Shown here: positions 1-5,761 of the stretch, piece by piece | Numbering within the stretch: position 1 is the stretch's first letter | Layout of the letters: every line of letters starts with the position of its first letter | Origin: a virus | Strand: one strand, 5' to 3' | IMG/VR virus record: IMGVR_UViG_3300042465_003391 | Coordinates: 1-32,092 of that record | DNA length: 32,092 nt | Translations under genes and position numbers: made by a program | Notes under the pieces: model-generated | What the model was told of the DNA's origin: nothing | Databases searched by the model: none | What the model saw: the letters and a program-made list of their open reading frames with translations, nothing else

Positions 1-107
1 GTTTGTGCCTTTTATTATTTCGTTTTGTTTTCCAATTTCTATTTTTGGTATATTAATTTCCATATTTTTACTAATTTTTGTTTTTGAAATTAATAATACA
101 GTTTGTA
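1..107. repeat. Terminal direct repeat, left copy (identical to the right end)
   Basis: These 107 bases are identical, base for base, to 31986-32092. The repeat includes the start codon of the RepA-like ATPase gene (at 61-63 here) and the last codons of the 71-583 gene. This is what a circular or circularly permuted genome looks like when a contig is closed with an assembly overlap. It could also be a true short terminal redundancy. The unique length is 31,985 bases. Genes read smoothly across the joint, which supports real contiguity. Confidence 0.95.
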
Positions 108-583
108 ATTGCGTTATTAATCGATTTGAATACGTTTTCCTTTGTGAATTTACCTAAAACATATATTTGTATATTTTTTTTATTTTCATTCATTAAAACG
201 CCTTGTTTTGCTTCTTCTTCTTTTGTCAATTGTTTTAAATGATCCGTATTAATTCCGATTGATTTTAAATACTTATTTAATTCTAAGTGATTTAATCTAT
301 TTAAAAAATCATCACAAGTTTTTTCTAATGGTGCGTCTAAAACCTCATTTAGTTTTTTAGTGGCAAAATCAATATCCTTGTAAAATTCTAATTCATGCAT
401 AAGACAATAAACATACATCTTGGCAAAAATAGTATTTTCCTGAAATGCTTCTTTATTTATTTCATTTGTTTTTTCTGCAATGCTTACCAAGCAGTCTAAA
501 TCAAATTGGCACGGCTTAATATTTTCCTTTGTAAATCTTTCAAACAACCATTCAAAAGACTTTTTTAAATTTGGCTTACTCAT
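71..583 (-). CDS. Hypothetical protein, 170 aa, between replication initiator and RepA-like ATPase
   Basis: I do not recognise this family. The 170-aa product is mostly helical, charged and Lys-rich, with Cys at about residues 25, 31, 60 and 90, and no signal peptide or membrane segment. Its start overlaps the end of the initiator-like gene by 4 bases, and its stop lies 7 bases before the start of the RecA-fold ATPase gene once the ends are joined. This places it between an O-like initiator and a hexameric helicase-like ATPase. That is the position where many phages carry a helicase loader or primosome accessory protein, but no motif shows such a role. The function is an inference from position only. 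Confidence 0.85.
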   Translation of the reverse strand: MSKPNLKKSFEWLFERFTKENIKPCQFDLDCLVSIAEKTNEINKEAFQENTIFAKMYVYCLMHELEFYKDIDFATKKLNEVLDAPLEKTCDDFLNRLNHLELNKYLKSIGINTDHLKQLTKEEEAKQGVLMNENKKNIQIYVLGKFTKENVFKSINNAITNCIINFKNKN

Positions 584-1302
584 AGTCTATCTTGTTGTTT
601 AGGTTTTGATTTTTTAATATCCTGTGAATACTTTTGCATTTTTTCGGATCGGCTTATAAATTCCAATGTTAAGAAATGCGGATTGTCTTTATGAAAGTCA
701 TCATTAAAACAATTTGTAATAGCATTAACTAAATCTTGTTTAGTATATCCTTCTTTCAATCTTGCTGTAACTTGTTTTTTTGTTTTAGGACAAACTACAC
801 GCATCTTCTTTCCTGTTATGGAATTAAATTGTAAAAGAAGCGCATCCCAATTAACCGATAGGTTATTATCTTTATTTATTACATTAACATTAACATTTAC
901 ATTATCATTTACAGCGAGTTTCGCGATAGGTGGCGATAGTGGACTATCGCCTTGCGACACTTTGCGAGATTTAGCGAGATTTTCAGCTTGTTCTAAAGTT
1001 ATTTTATTAGACAAAACATCGTTATAAATATCTAAATTATAACGTTTTAAATTACCCATTTTGCCGTTAATTGATTTAGATTCTTTACTACCTTCCCATT
1101 TTAATAAATCTCTTTTTAATTGCATTTTTATAGGTTCAAATGCAATATTTAAAAGTAATTCGTCACTAATTGGGTTTTCATCATTTACATAAGCGTAAAT
1201 ATGTTTAAGTAAACGACCTGCAATTTCATCAGGTAATTGATTAACTAAACCTTGAGAGTCTGAATATAAAACAAATGATTTTTTATCTTGCGCCATTTTC
1301 AT
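580..1302 (-). CDS. Phage replication initiator-like protein (O/DnaD-like organisation)
   Basis: The 240-aa protein has three parts. Residues 1-110 are a helical N-terminal domain resembling the DUF6291-type domain of phage replication proteins. Residues 115-150 are a low-complexity linker with a VNVNVNV run. Residues 155-225 look like the conserved phage C-terminal domain of the TIGR02220 type, with motifs such as FNSITGKK and FLTLEFI. Such proteins bind the phage origin and recruit the helicase. The linker DNA holds GCGA repeats, a perfect hairpin and an AT-rich tandem repeat, as in the lambda O gene. The gene overlaps the 77-aa gene upstream by 20 bases and the next gene downstream by 4. 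Residue 3 is an alternative Met start. Confidence 0.75.
   Translation of the reverse strand: MKMAQDKKSFVLYSDSQGLVNQLPDEIAGRLLKHIYAYVNDENPISDELLLNIAFEPIKMQLKRDLLKWEGSKESKSINGKMGNLKRYNLDIYNDVLSNKITLEQAENLAKSRKVSQGDSPLSPPIAKLAVNDNVNVNVNVINKDNNLSVNWDALLLQFNSITGKKMRVVCPKTKKQVTARLKEGYTKQDLVNAITNCFNDDFHKDNPHFLTLEFISRSEKMQKYSQDIKKSKPKQQDRL
877..980. other. Candidate replication origin inside the initiator gene
   Basis: Bases 877-912 are tandem 6-bp AT-rich units (ATTAAC, ATTAAC, ATTTAC, ATTATC, ATTTAC). Bases 911-980 are unusually GC-rich for this genome and carry GCGA about every 10 bases: 914, 923, 933, 954, 964 and 974. They also carry a perfect 8-bp inverted repeat, GGCGATAG (932-939) and CTATCGCC (944-951), around a 4-base loop. 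Bases 951-980 read as three near-identical decamers. Lambda keeps its iterons and AT-rich region in the middle of gene O, and this block falls at the matching interdomain linker. That it is the origin is an inference. Confidence 0.55.
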
Positions 1303-1516
1303 CCTCCATTTCTGTAATTTTATTAATTTCAGTTCTTAAAGTTTTAGCAAATTTTATCGCTGTACTTTTGTCTAAAAAAATAATAGATTTTTCACTTGTT
1401 TTTTTGTTATTAATTTCAATGTAAATTTCTTTTAAATCTTCTCCAAAATAACTTGAAGTTGTAATGTAACTTTCGTCACAAAAAGAATCTAAAAACCTTA
1501 ATTCAAATTTTGCCAT
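1283..1516 (-). CDS. Small hypothetical protein, 77 aa, first gene behind the structured leader
   Basis: The family is not recognised. The 77-aa product reads as mixed alpha/beta, with an N-terminal strand-rich half and a helix near residues 50-65, and a charged C-terminus. It is soluble with no signal sequence. It is the first gene of the replication transcription unit and lies directly behind a roughly 136-base leader with strong pairing potential. It overlaps the initiator-like gene by 20 bases, so the two are probably translated together. Its position suggests a regulatory or replication-accessory protein, but nothing in the sequence proves this. Confidence 0.75.
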   Translation of the reverse strand: MAKFELRFLDSFCDESYITTSSYFGEDLKEIYIEINNKKTSEKSIIFLDKSTAIKFAKTLRTEINKITEMEDENGAR

Positions 1517-1652
1517 AATAATAACGGTTTTAAGATACCGATAAACTGTTTAGTTAAAAAGTAAAATCCCATCAAGTTGGCTGGTGTGAGACTCGCCTTC
1601 CTGATAGGATTTTTATAATATTTTCGGTTTTGTAACGTGTCTCACTACATTA
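1517..1652 (-). ncRNA. Structured 5' leader RNA with pseudoknot/kissing-loop potential
   Basis: The transcript from the promoter at 1659-1691 would begin near 1652, leaving about 136 untranslated bases before the ATG at 1516. Pairings seen by eye: a 12-bp stem of 1602-1613 with 1563-1574 (one G-U pair) around a 27-base loop; a 5' hairpin of 1647-1653 with 1632-1640 (CG bulge) whose loop is AGTGAG; and a perfect 7-bp match of 1639-1645 with 1586-1592. The last would join the 5' hairpin loop to the large loop as a pseudoknot or kissing complex. A small hairpin (1537-1540 with 1525-1528) sits just before the start codon, and its 5' arm can instead pair with 1624-1628. I do not recognise a known riboswitch class. 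Confidence 0.55.
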
Positions 1653-1658
1653 CAGCTA

Positions 1659-1691
1659 CAAATATAATACTTTTTTTGAATAAATAACAAA
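1659..1691 (-). promoter_or_regulatory. Bacteroidetes-type promoter for the replication genes
   Basis: On the minus strand this reads TTTG, a 21-base spacer, then TATATTTG, matching the -33 TTTG and -7 TAnnTTTG elements of Bacteroidetes. The spacer is at the long end of the accepted range. It lies just behind the terminator of the methyltransferase gene and ahead of the structured leader, so it would restart transcription for the initiator, helicase and resolvase genes. Confidence 0.6.
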
Positions 1692-1699
1692 AAGATATA

Positions 1700-1727
1700 A
1701 AAAAACCGCTAAATTTCTTCAGCGGCT
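1700..1727 (-). terminator. Intrinsic terminator after the methyltransferase gene
   Basis: On the minus strand CCGCT (1721-1725) pairs with AGCGG (1706-1710) across a 10-base loop, followed at once by a run of seven T. It lies 26 bases beyond the methyltransferase stop codon. The stem is short, so read-through is possible. Confidence 0.7.
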
Positions 1728-1753
1728 AAAACAAAACGTGTAAATATACTAAA

Positions 1754-2398
1754 TTAAAATAGTTTTTGTTGTGATACGTGGTTATTTATTCTTTGCATTG
1801 CCTTATTAAAATACTCTTTATCCAATTCACACGCAGTTAAATCGAATCCGTAATCGTGACAAGCTATTGCAATACTTCCACTACCTAAATGTGTGTCGAG
1901 TATTTTATCGTTTGGTTTGGCGTATTTATCTAAAATCCATTTGTATAATGCAACTGGTTTTTGTGTTGGGTGGATACGAGTTTCTTTATTGCTCATATCG
2001 TGCTGAATCATACCGTGCCAAGATATATTTACAAAATCTAATTTATTCAACCAACTAACCCAAGCTAATTCTCCTGTGCTATAAGTCGGCATTGTTACAT
2101 TTTTATGCCAATAAATCATTCCGCCAACTAACCCAAAATAATTAGCACCCCATACAATCTGTTTTTTTGATACTCTTTTTAATTCATCAAAATATTCATC
2201 TGTGGGAATATCTGAATCCCATAATTGAGAACCGTATTTTTTAGATTTTGTTGCTGATTTTTTAGTTTGCATTTTATCTGTACTATTTTTAACATCAGCA
2301 TCAATTCCATAAGGTGGGTCAACAATAGCTAAATCAAAATAATTATCAGGATAACGTGCCATTAAAAGCATATTGTCTTCGTTTGTAATTGTAAGCAT
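1754..2398 (-). CDS. DNA adenine-N6 (or N4-cytosine) methyltransferase, beta-class order
   Basis: The 214-aa protein transfers a methyl group from S-adenosylmethionine to an amino group in DNA. The catalytic DPPY motif is at residues 27-30, an HPTQKP motif is at 143-148, and the SAM-binding motif I, LDTHLGSGS, is at 167-175, followed by ACELDKEY. DPPY before motif I, with the target-recognition region between them, is the beta-class order. Thr-His replaces the usual Pro-Phe before the glycine loop, which is a mild deviation. No restriction endonuclease is nearby, so it is an orphan phage enzyme, probably for evading host restriction. It lies 21 bases behind the metallophosphoesterase gene and ends in an intrinsic terminator. 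Confidence 0.92.
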   Translation of the reverse strand: MLTITNEDNMLLMARYPDNYFDLAIVDPPYGIDADVKNSTDKMQTKKSATKSKKYGSQLWDSDIPTDEYFDELKRVSKKQIVWGANYFGLVGGMIYWHKNVTMPTYSTGELAWVSWLNKLDFVNISWHGMIQHDMSNKETRIHPTQKPVALYKWILDKYAKPNDKILDTHLGSGSIAIACHDYGFDLTACELDKEYFNKAMQRINNHVSQQKLF

Positions 2399-2419
2399 TT
2401 TATTTTTTTTTAGTTTATA

Positions 2420-3535
2420 TTAGAAAACGTGGGTAATTCTGGCGATTTGACCATTATTTTTGCAGTGTAAAAAACCTTCAACCGCTTTTGGCGAATGTTG
2501 GTAACCGTTTCTACTATGCCAACTATCAGCACTTGAAGGACTTCTTAAAGATTCAACCGTTATTCCTATGTAGTCCTTGCTTGTTTTGTGATGAACGTGG
2601 TGAGTATAAACATATCTATGTTTAGTTTGACTCCATTCTATCGGGAACTCCTGAGCCATTAATAAGGGTAGTAGTTCTTGTTTTGCTCCATCGCCGTGAG
2701 TAGTTCCAATAAGGTTATTGTAATACCTAAAACCTTTACGATGTGCAATAGAAGTATCAAATGTAATATTTTGACAATTCTTAAAATAAGTTTCAATTAC
2801 TTGCGCTAAAAAGAATCCGTTTGTATAATCGTGGTTTGAAGGATTAAAGCAGAAATGAACGTCTGCAATAGGTAAAAGTATTTCTAAAACATCTATATAA
2901 AGATTTTTAGCTATTATAAAGTTTTCAAACCACATACCGTCTGTGTCTTGTGGAGTTCCTGAAGTAGTTGTGCGTTTTGGGTTGTCAATATGTAAAATAT
3001 CATTACCACCTATAAAAAGTATTTTATCAATATTAAATGAACTAACTTTTTGTAAAATACCTTTTACTCCTGCTAAAACTCTATGTACTGCAATTTGATT
3101 GTTATAATCTTCGCCTGTTTCAAAGTGTTTTGATAGCTTACCTATATGAATGTCAGCAGGATCTAAAACTAATAAATAAGAATCTTTATTTTCAATCCGT
3201 TCTAACTTTACAAAATTAGGAGCGTATTCCTGTAAATCTTTTATTAAGGTTGTTGTAAGGTCTTGAAATTGTTTTTCGTCTGCTTTCTCAAATAGTGGAT
3301 TAGTAACTCTAACCGATTCATTTTTATTTTTTAGCCATAACATCGGAACTGTTTTCGGATTAACTCCTACGCTGTTACAAGCGTTTAAAATCCCTGTATT
3401 GTTTTTTAGTTTGGCAATATGCTTTCTGATTCCGTCTGATTTTTCAGGTAAAATCTGTTTGGCTATTTCTCGATTACTTAAACCCTTTCCTAATAATTCT
3501 AAAATCTCATCATTATACTTTGAAAAAATACTCAT
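2420..3535 (-). CDS. Calcineurin-like metallophosphoesterase with N-terminal helix-turn-helix
   Basis: The 371-aa protein starts with a likely helix-turn-helix (residues 5-45, with a GLSNREIAKQ segment as in LuxR/sigma-type HTHs). A two-metal phosphoesterase domain follows: DIH at 128-130, GGND at 176-179, SNHD at 233-236, a His at 280 in THGDG, and THHVHH at 311-316. This order (DxH, GD-like, GNHD-like, H, GHxH-like) fits the SbcD/MPP superfamily, although Asn replaces Asp-type residues in the second motif context and Ser replaces Gly before NHD. Likely substrates are DNA ends or nucleotides, and the exact reaction cannot be read. A terminator lies just before its start, so its own expression may depend on read-through. 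Confidence 0.85.
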   Translation of the reverse strand: MSIFSKYNDEILELLGKGLSNREIAKQILPEKSDGIRKHIAKLKNNTGILNACNSVGVNPKTVPMLWLKNKNESVRVTNPLFEKADEKQFQDLTTTLIKDLQEYAPNFVKLERIENKDSYLLVLDPADIHIGKLSKHFETGEDYNNQIAVHRVLAGVKGILQKVSSFNIDKILFIGGNDILHIDNPKRTTTSGTPQDTDGMWFENFIIAKNLYIDVLEILLPIADVHFCFNPSNHDYTNGFFLAQVIETYFKNCQNITFDTSIAHRKGFRYYNNLIGTTHGDGAKQELLPLLMAQEFPIEWSQTKHRYVYTHHVHHKTSKDYIGITVESLRSPSSADSWHSRNGYQHSPKAVEGFLHCKNNGQIARITHVF

Positions 3536-3552
3536 ATTTTGGTTATTTGATT

Positions 3553-3584
3553 AAAAAAAAATACGCTCCTGTTATAGAGCGTAT
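3553..3584 (-). terminator. Strong intrinsic terminator behind the MazG-like gene
   Basis: On the minus strand ATACGCTC (3577-3584) pairs perfectly with GAGCGTAT (3561-3568) across an 8-base loop and is followed by a run of T. It starts 8 bases past the stop codon of the 121-aa gene. No clear promoter follows before the phosphoesterase start at 3535, so partial read-through is expected. Confidence 0.85.
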
Positions 3585-3591
3585 AAATATA

Positions 3592-3957
3592 CTAAATTAA
3601 ATCTGACAAATCGACCGGTACAAATCCTTCAGGCTTTATTATTTTGCCATCTAAATTCCTTAATACTTCCCCATTTGGGAACTTTGTCATATTGTTTAAA
3701 TGAACTCTACGAAATGCTTCCGAAAATATATCTTGCATTCCGTGAAAATTAATAGTGCCAAATAAAACGTAAGCTTTGTCTACTAATGCATCTAATATTT
3801 CAACTTTGTCTTCATTATAACAAGCTCCTAAATACTCAAGGTTTTCCTCTTTCATTAGCTTATATCGTAATTCACAATTATTGTAACTATTAACAGTTGG
3901 TAAATCGTTAACTATTTGTTTCCCTATTGTCTGAAATTCTCTAACCTCGTTTAACAT
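3592..3957 (-). CDS. MazG/PRA-PH-like nucleotide pyrophosphohydrolase
   Basis: The 121-aa product has the layout of phage PRA-PH/MazG-superfamily proteins. An N-terminal helix begins with VREFQ. LMKEENLEYLGA (about residues 34-45) supplies the EExxE-like acidic motif, and ILDALVDKAYVLFGT (54-68) supplies the second, ExxD-like metal motif. A late helix with SEAFRRVHLNNMTK is also typical, and a GKIIKPEGF tail completes the fold. These enzymes hydrolyse (d)NTPs to monophosphates, cleaning or shifting nucleotide pools and, in some cases, alarmones. It overlaps the 46-aa gene upstream by 17 bases and is followed by a strong terminator, so it is the last gene of the early run. Confidence 0.8.
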   Translation of the reverse strand: MLNEVREFQTIGKQIVNDLPTVNSYNNCELRYKLMKEENLEYLGACYNEDKVEILDALVDKAYVLFGTINFHGMQDIFSEAFRRVHLNNMTKFPNGEVLRNLDGKIIKPEGFVPVDLSDLI

Positions 3958-4081
3958 AAATTTCTATTATTTGTTGATTTGTAAAATATTGTCCGTGATA
4001 TAAAAACCCGTCTTTAACTTTAACCAAGTTCGGTTCTGTATCAATCCATTCTATTAATTCAGCTATTTTATTTGTTTCCAT
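3941..4081 (-). CDS. Short hypothetical protein, 46 aa, overlapping both neighbours
   Basis: A 46-aa frame starts at ATG 4081 and stops at TAG 3941. It overlaps the gene upstream by 14 bases and the MazG-like gene downstream by 17 bases. The product begins with METNKIAELIEW, has acidic and aromatic residues, and contains no Cys or membrane segment. Without this frame, about 110 bases would be empty in an otherwise gapless operon, and its ends fit the neighbours closely. The family is not recognised. Confidence 0.6.
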   Translation of the reverse strand: METNKIAELIEWIDTEPNLVKVKDGFLYHGQYFTNQQIIEIYVKRG

Positions 4082-4427
4082 TGTTTTTAAGTTTTTGTAA
4101 GTATAAAATCGCATCCATTAACTCCTCTTGTAAGTGATTTAAAAAGTCGTCGGTGTTATTTTCGTGTAAAGTTGTACCGTACTTCTTAATTCCTATTTTA
4201 GAGCGTTCTTTGAACTTATTTAATACTTGGTTCACTACTTTGTCTTTTTTCTGTTTTGGCTCGAAATGCTCTTTAAAATCATCATCATAATCAATCATAT
4301 AATGTTTTTCATTATTCTCATTTTTTAAACAAGTAAAATCATTATCAAATTCATAAATAACACCTTTTTTAAATGCAATTCTTTCGTCATCCATTACATA
4401 ATTTTTTTTACAAATATATTTTTTCAT
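4068..4427 (-). CDS. Phage protein with MazG-like C-terminal helical region
   Basis: The 119-aa protein has two parts. Residues 1-55 form a small beta-rich domain, with MKKYICKKNYV and EFDNDFTCLKN, of the kind that often appears alone in phages. Residues 60-116 hold a motif common in phage dNTP pyrophosphohydrolase-like proteins: a basic FKERSKIGIKKYG, an acidic stretch, then HLQEELMDAILYLQKL. The EELMDA segment resembles the metal-binding helix of the MazG fold. With the 121-aa gene just downstream it gives two MazG-like products in one operon. The catalytic set looks minimal, so activity is uncertain. Its start overlaps the previous stop by 4 bases. Confidence 0.7.
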   Translation of the reverse strand: MKKYICKKNYVMDDERIAFKKGVIYEFDNDFTCLKNENNEKHYMIDYDDDFKEHFEPKQKKDKVVNQVLNKFKERSKIGIKKYGTTLHENNTDDFLNHLQEELMDAILYLQKLKNNGNK

Positions 4428-4765
4428 CTTAATGTCTTTTTTACTATTCCCTCAATGCTTTTAGGATCTTTGTTATACGCTTCTAAAATTTTAGTTACAT
4501 TTTGCATTTCCCAAATTGGTACTGATGCAATTGTTTTTATAAAATTGTCATAAGTTTCATAAACAATTACAGCAGCTTCTTCTTCCTTTTTAAACATTTT
4601 ATCGAAATACTTCCATTCAATAGTTTTCAGTTGTTCAATAAAATTATTTGTAAATTTTAATAAAACTTTTTTAAAATAGTTGTCTGATTTCATTCCAGCA
4701 ATATAATAACTCAAAACTTGTGAACTTATAACGATGTGATTAATTCTATTTTCTTCTGGTATCAT
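4424..4765 (-). CDS. Hypothetical helical protein, 113 aa
   Basis: I do not recognise a domain with confidence. The 113-aa product is predicted to be nearly all helical, with amphipathic segments around residues 25-60 and 60-90 and the basic C-terminus KKTLR. It lacks Cys, signal peptide and membrane segments. It lies between the SSB-like protein gene (about 52 bases away, with a strong RNA hairpin between them) and the MazG-like gene (4-base overlap). This places it in the recombination and nucleotide-metabolism run. Small helical proteins in such runs are often inhibitors or adaptors of host enzymes, but nothing here shows a partner. Confidence 0.8.
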   Translation of the reverse strand: MIPEENRINHIVISSQVLSYYIAGMKSDNYFKKVLLKFTNNFIEQLKTIEWKYFDKMFKKEEEAAVIVYETYDNFIKTIASVPIWEMQNVTKILEAYNKDPKSIEGIVKKTLR

Positions 4766-4785
4766 TTTGTTTTTTGTTTTTATTA

Positions 4786-4805
4786 CCCCCTAAATTAATA
4801 GGGGG
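4786..4805 (-). promoter_or_regulatory. Intercistronic RNA hairpin without a U-tract
   Basis: CCCCCTA (4786-4792) and TAGGGGG (4799-4805) form a perfect 7-bp stem with a 6-base AT loop, 12 bases after the SSB-like stop codon. On the minus strand, where all genes lie, it is followed by TAATAAAAAC rather than a T-run, so it does not look like a working terminator. It may protect the 3' end of the upstream message, act as a pause site, or set unequal expression of the two halves of the operon. Confidence 0.5.
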
Positions 4806-4817
4806 ATTTTATTAATA

Positions 4818-5147
4818 TTAATATGGAAGATCGCTTTCTGCTATTTCTACTTCAGCAGCTTTTTGTTCTTTAACGTCTGAAAGTTTTTTAATTTTCCATC
4901 CTGAAATAGTATTAAAATATTTGTCTACTCCTTCAGCGTTAGTCCATTTACGACCTCTTAAATTGATGTCTATTTCAACCTCTTGACCAATTACATAATC
5001 TTTTACCAATTCGCTTTTATTGCCACCAAACTCAACTAAAATGCTTTGAGGGTATTGCTCATTGGTTTCAATTACTAATTCACTCTTTTGAAATTTTTCG
5101 TTTCCTACATTTTCATTCTTTACTGAAATTCTACCTGTTACTACCAT
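4818..5147 (-). CDS. DUF3127-type OB-fold protein, probable single-stranded DNA-binding protein
   Basis: The 109-aa protein matches the DUF3127 pattern known from Bacteroidetes and their phages. A beta-rich OB-like body (residues 1-90) contains KSELVIET, ILVEFGGNK, a VGQEVEIDINLRGR segment and FNTISGWKI. The C-terminal tail is acidic and ends in ESDLPY, close to the DDDIPF tip by which bacterial SSBs recruit partners. It probably coats single-stranded DNA made by the exonuclease encoded just upstream, with which it overlaps by 7 bases. The SSB role is known for the fold and inferred here. Confidence 0.82.
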   Translation of the reverse strand: MVVTGRISVKNENVGNEKFQKSELVIETNEQYPQSILVEFGGNKSELVKDYVIGQEVEIDINLRGRKWTNAEGVDKYFNTISGWKIKKLSDVKEQKAAEVEIAESDLPY

Positions 5148-5761
5148 TGTTTATTTGTATTTAATTTGTTAATGAATTCGTTTTTTATTTCTGTTGCTTC
5201 TAAAATTCTATTTTTAATCAATTCAATCATAACCTCGTCACGTTCAACTAATATTTCGTGCCAATACTCTTTTCCTTCGTGAACTAAATAATTGAAGAAA
5301 TAGGCTTTATTTCGATCCGTAGCCAACATTTGCATTTGCATTTGTGCGTAATACTTTTTGTCTACTTCATTTGTCGCTACTAATTCAAAGAAAGTAGTTG
5401 AACGTGGGCATTTTATTTCTAAAATTGCATCTTCTCCAACCAAACCGTCAGGACTTGCTCCAGCATCTTCGCCAAACTCAAAGAAACCACACGTTTTAAC
5501 CTCAATAAATTCAAGTTCTTTTGTGTCTGCAAATTTAGCAAAGGCTAACGGTTCTAAATCTATTCCTCGTTGCATATCATAAGAAACAAATGTTTCGTCC
5601 ATTTCTCCGTATAATTGTTCAATCGCTTTATCAATTGCGTAACTTTTACCAGTTTCACCTAATCCACGAACTCCAAGTAGTTTAACAATTTCGGAAGCCG
5701 TGAATCTTCCTTTGCGTTGTTCGTGCCATTCGTCTGTTCTTTGTTGAATATTATTTTCCAT
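5141..5761 (-). CDS. YqaJ/lambda-exonuclease family recombination nuclease
   Basis: The 206-aa protein has the full YqaJ set: QRTDEWHEQRKGRFTASE at residues 7-24, a Glu at 70 in RGIDLEP, SPDG at 103-106, the catalytic LEIKCP at 114-119 (E115, K117), and a YYAQMQMQML stretch at 137-146. These enzymes degrade one strand of duplex DNA from an end, leaving a 3' single strand for annealing or strand invasion. Length is usual for the family. It overlaps the 168-aa gene upstream by 11 bases and the SSB-like gene downstream by 7, forming a compact recombination cassette for repair and possibly concatemer formation. Confidence 0.92.
   Translation of the reverse strand: MENNIQQRTDEWHEQRKGRFTASEIVKLLGVRGLGETGKSYAIDKAIEQLYGEMDETFVSYDMQRGIDLEPLAFAKFADTKELEFIEVKTCGFFEFGEDAGASPDGLVGEDAILEIKCPRSTTFFELVATNEVDKKYYAQMQMQMLATDRNKAYFFNYLVHEGKEYWHEILVERDEVMIELIKNRILEATEIKNEFINKLNTNKQW

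Noticed and set aside
951-980. CRISPR-like array
   Set aside because: The repeat units are 10 bp, contiguous and without spacers, and they lie in a coding region. They fit iterons better.
818-1027. Plus-strand open frame of 69 codons
   Set aside because: It lies entirely within the initiator-like gene and stays open because of the hexamer repeat and GCGA block. No promoter and no recognisable product.
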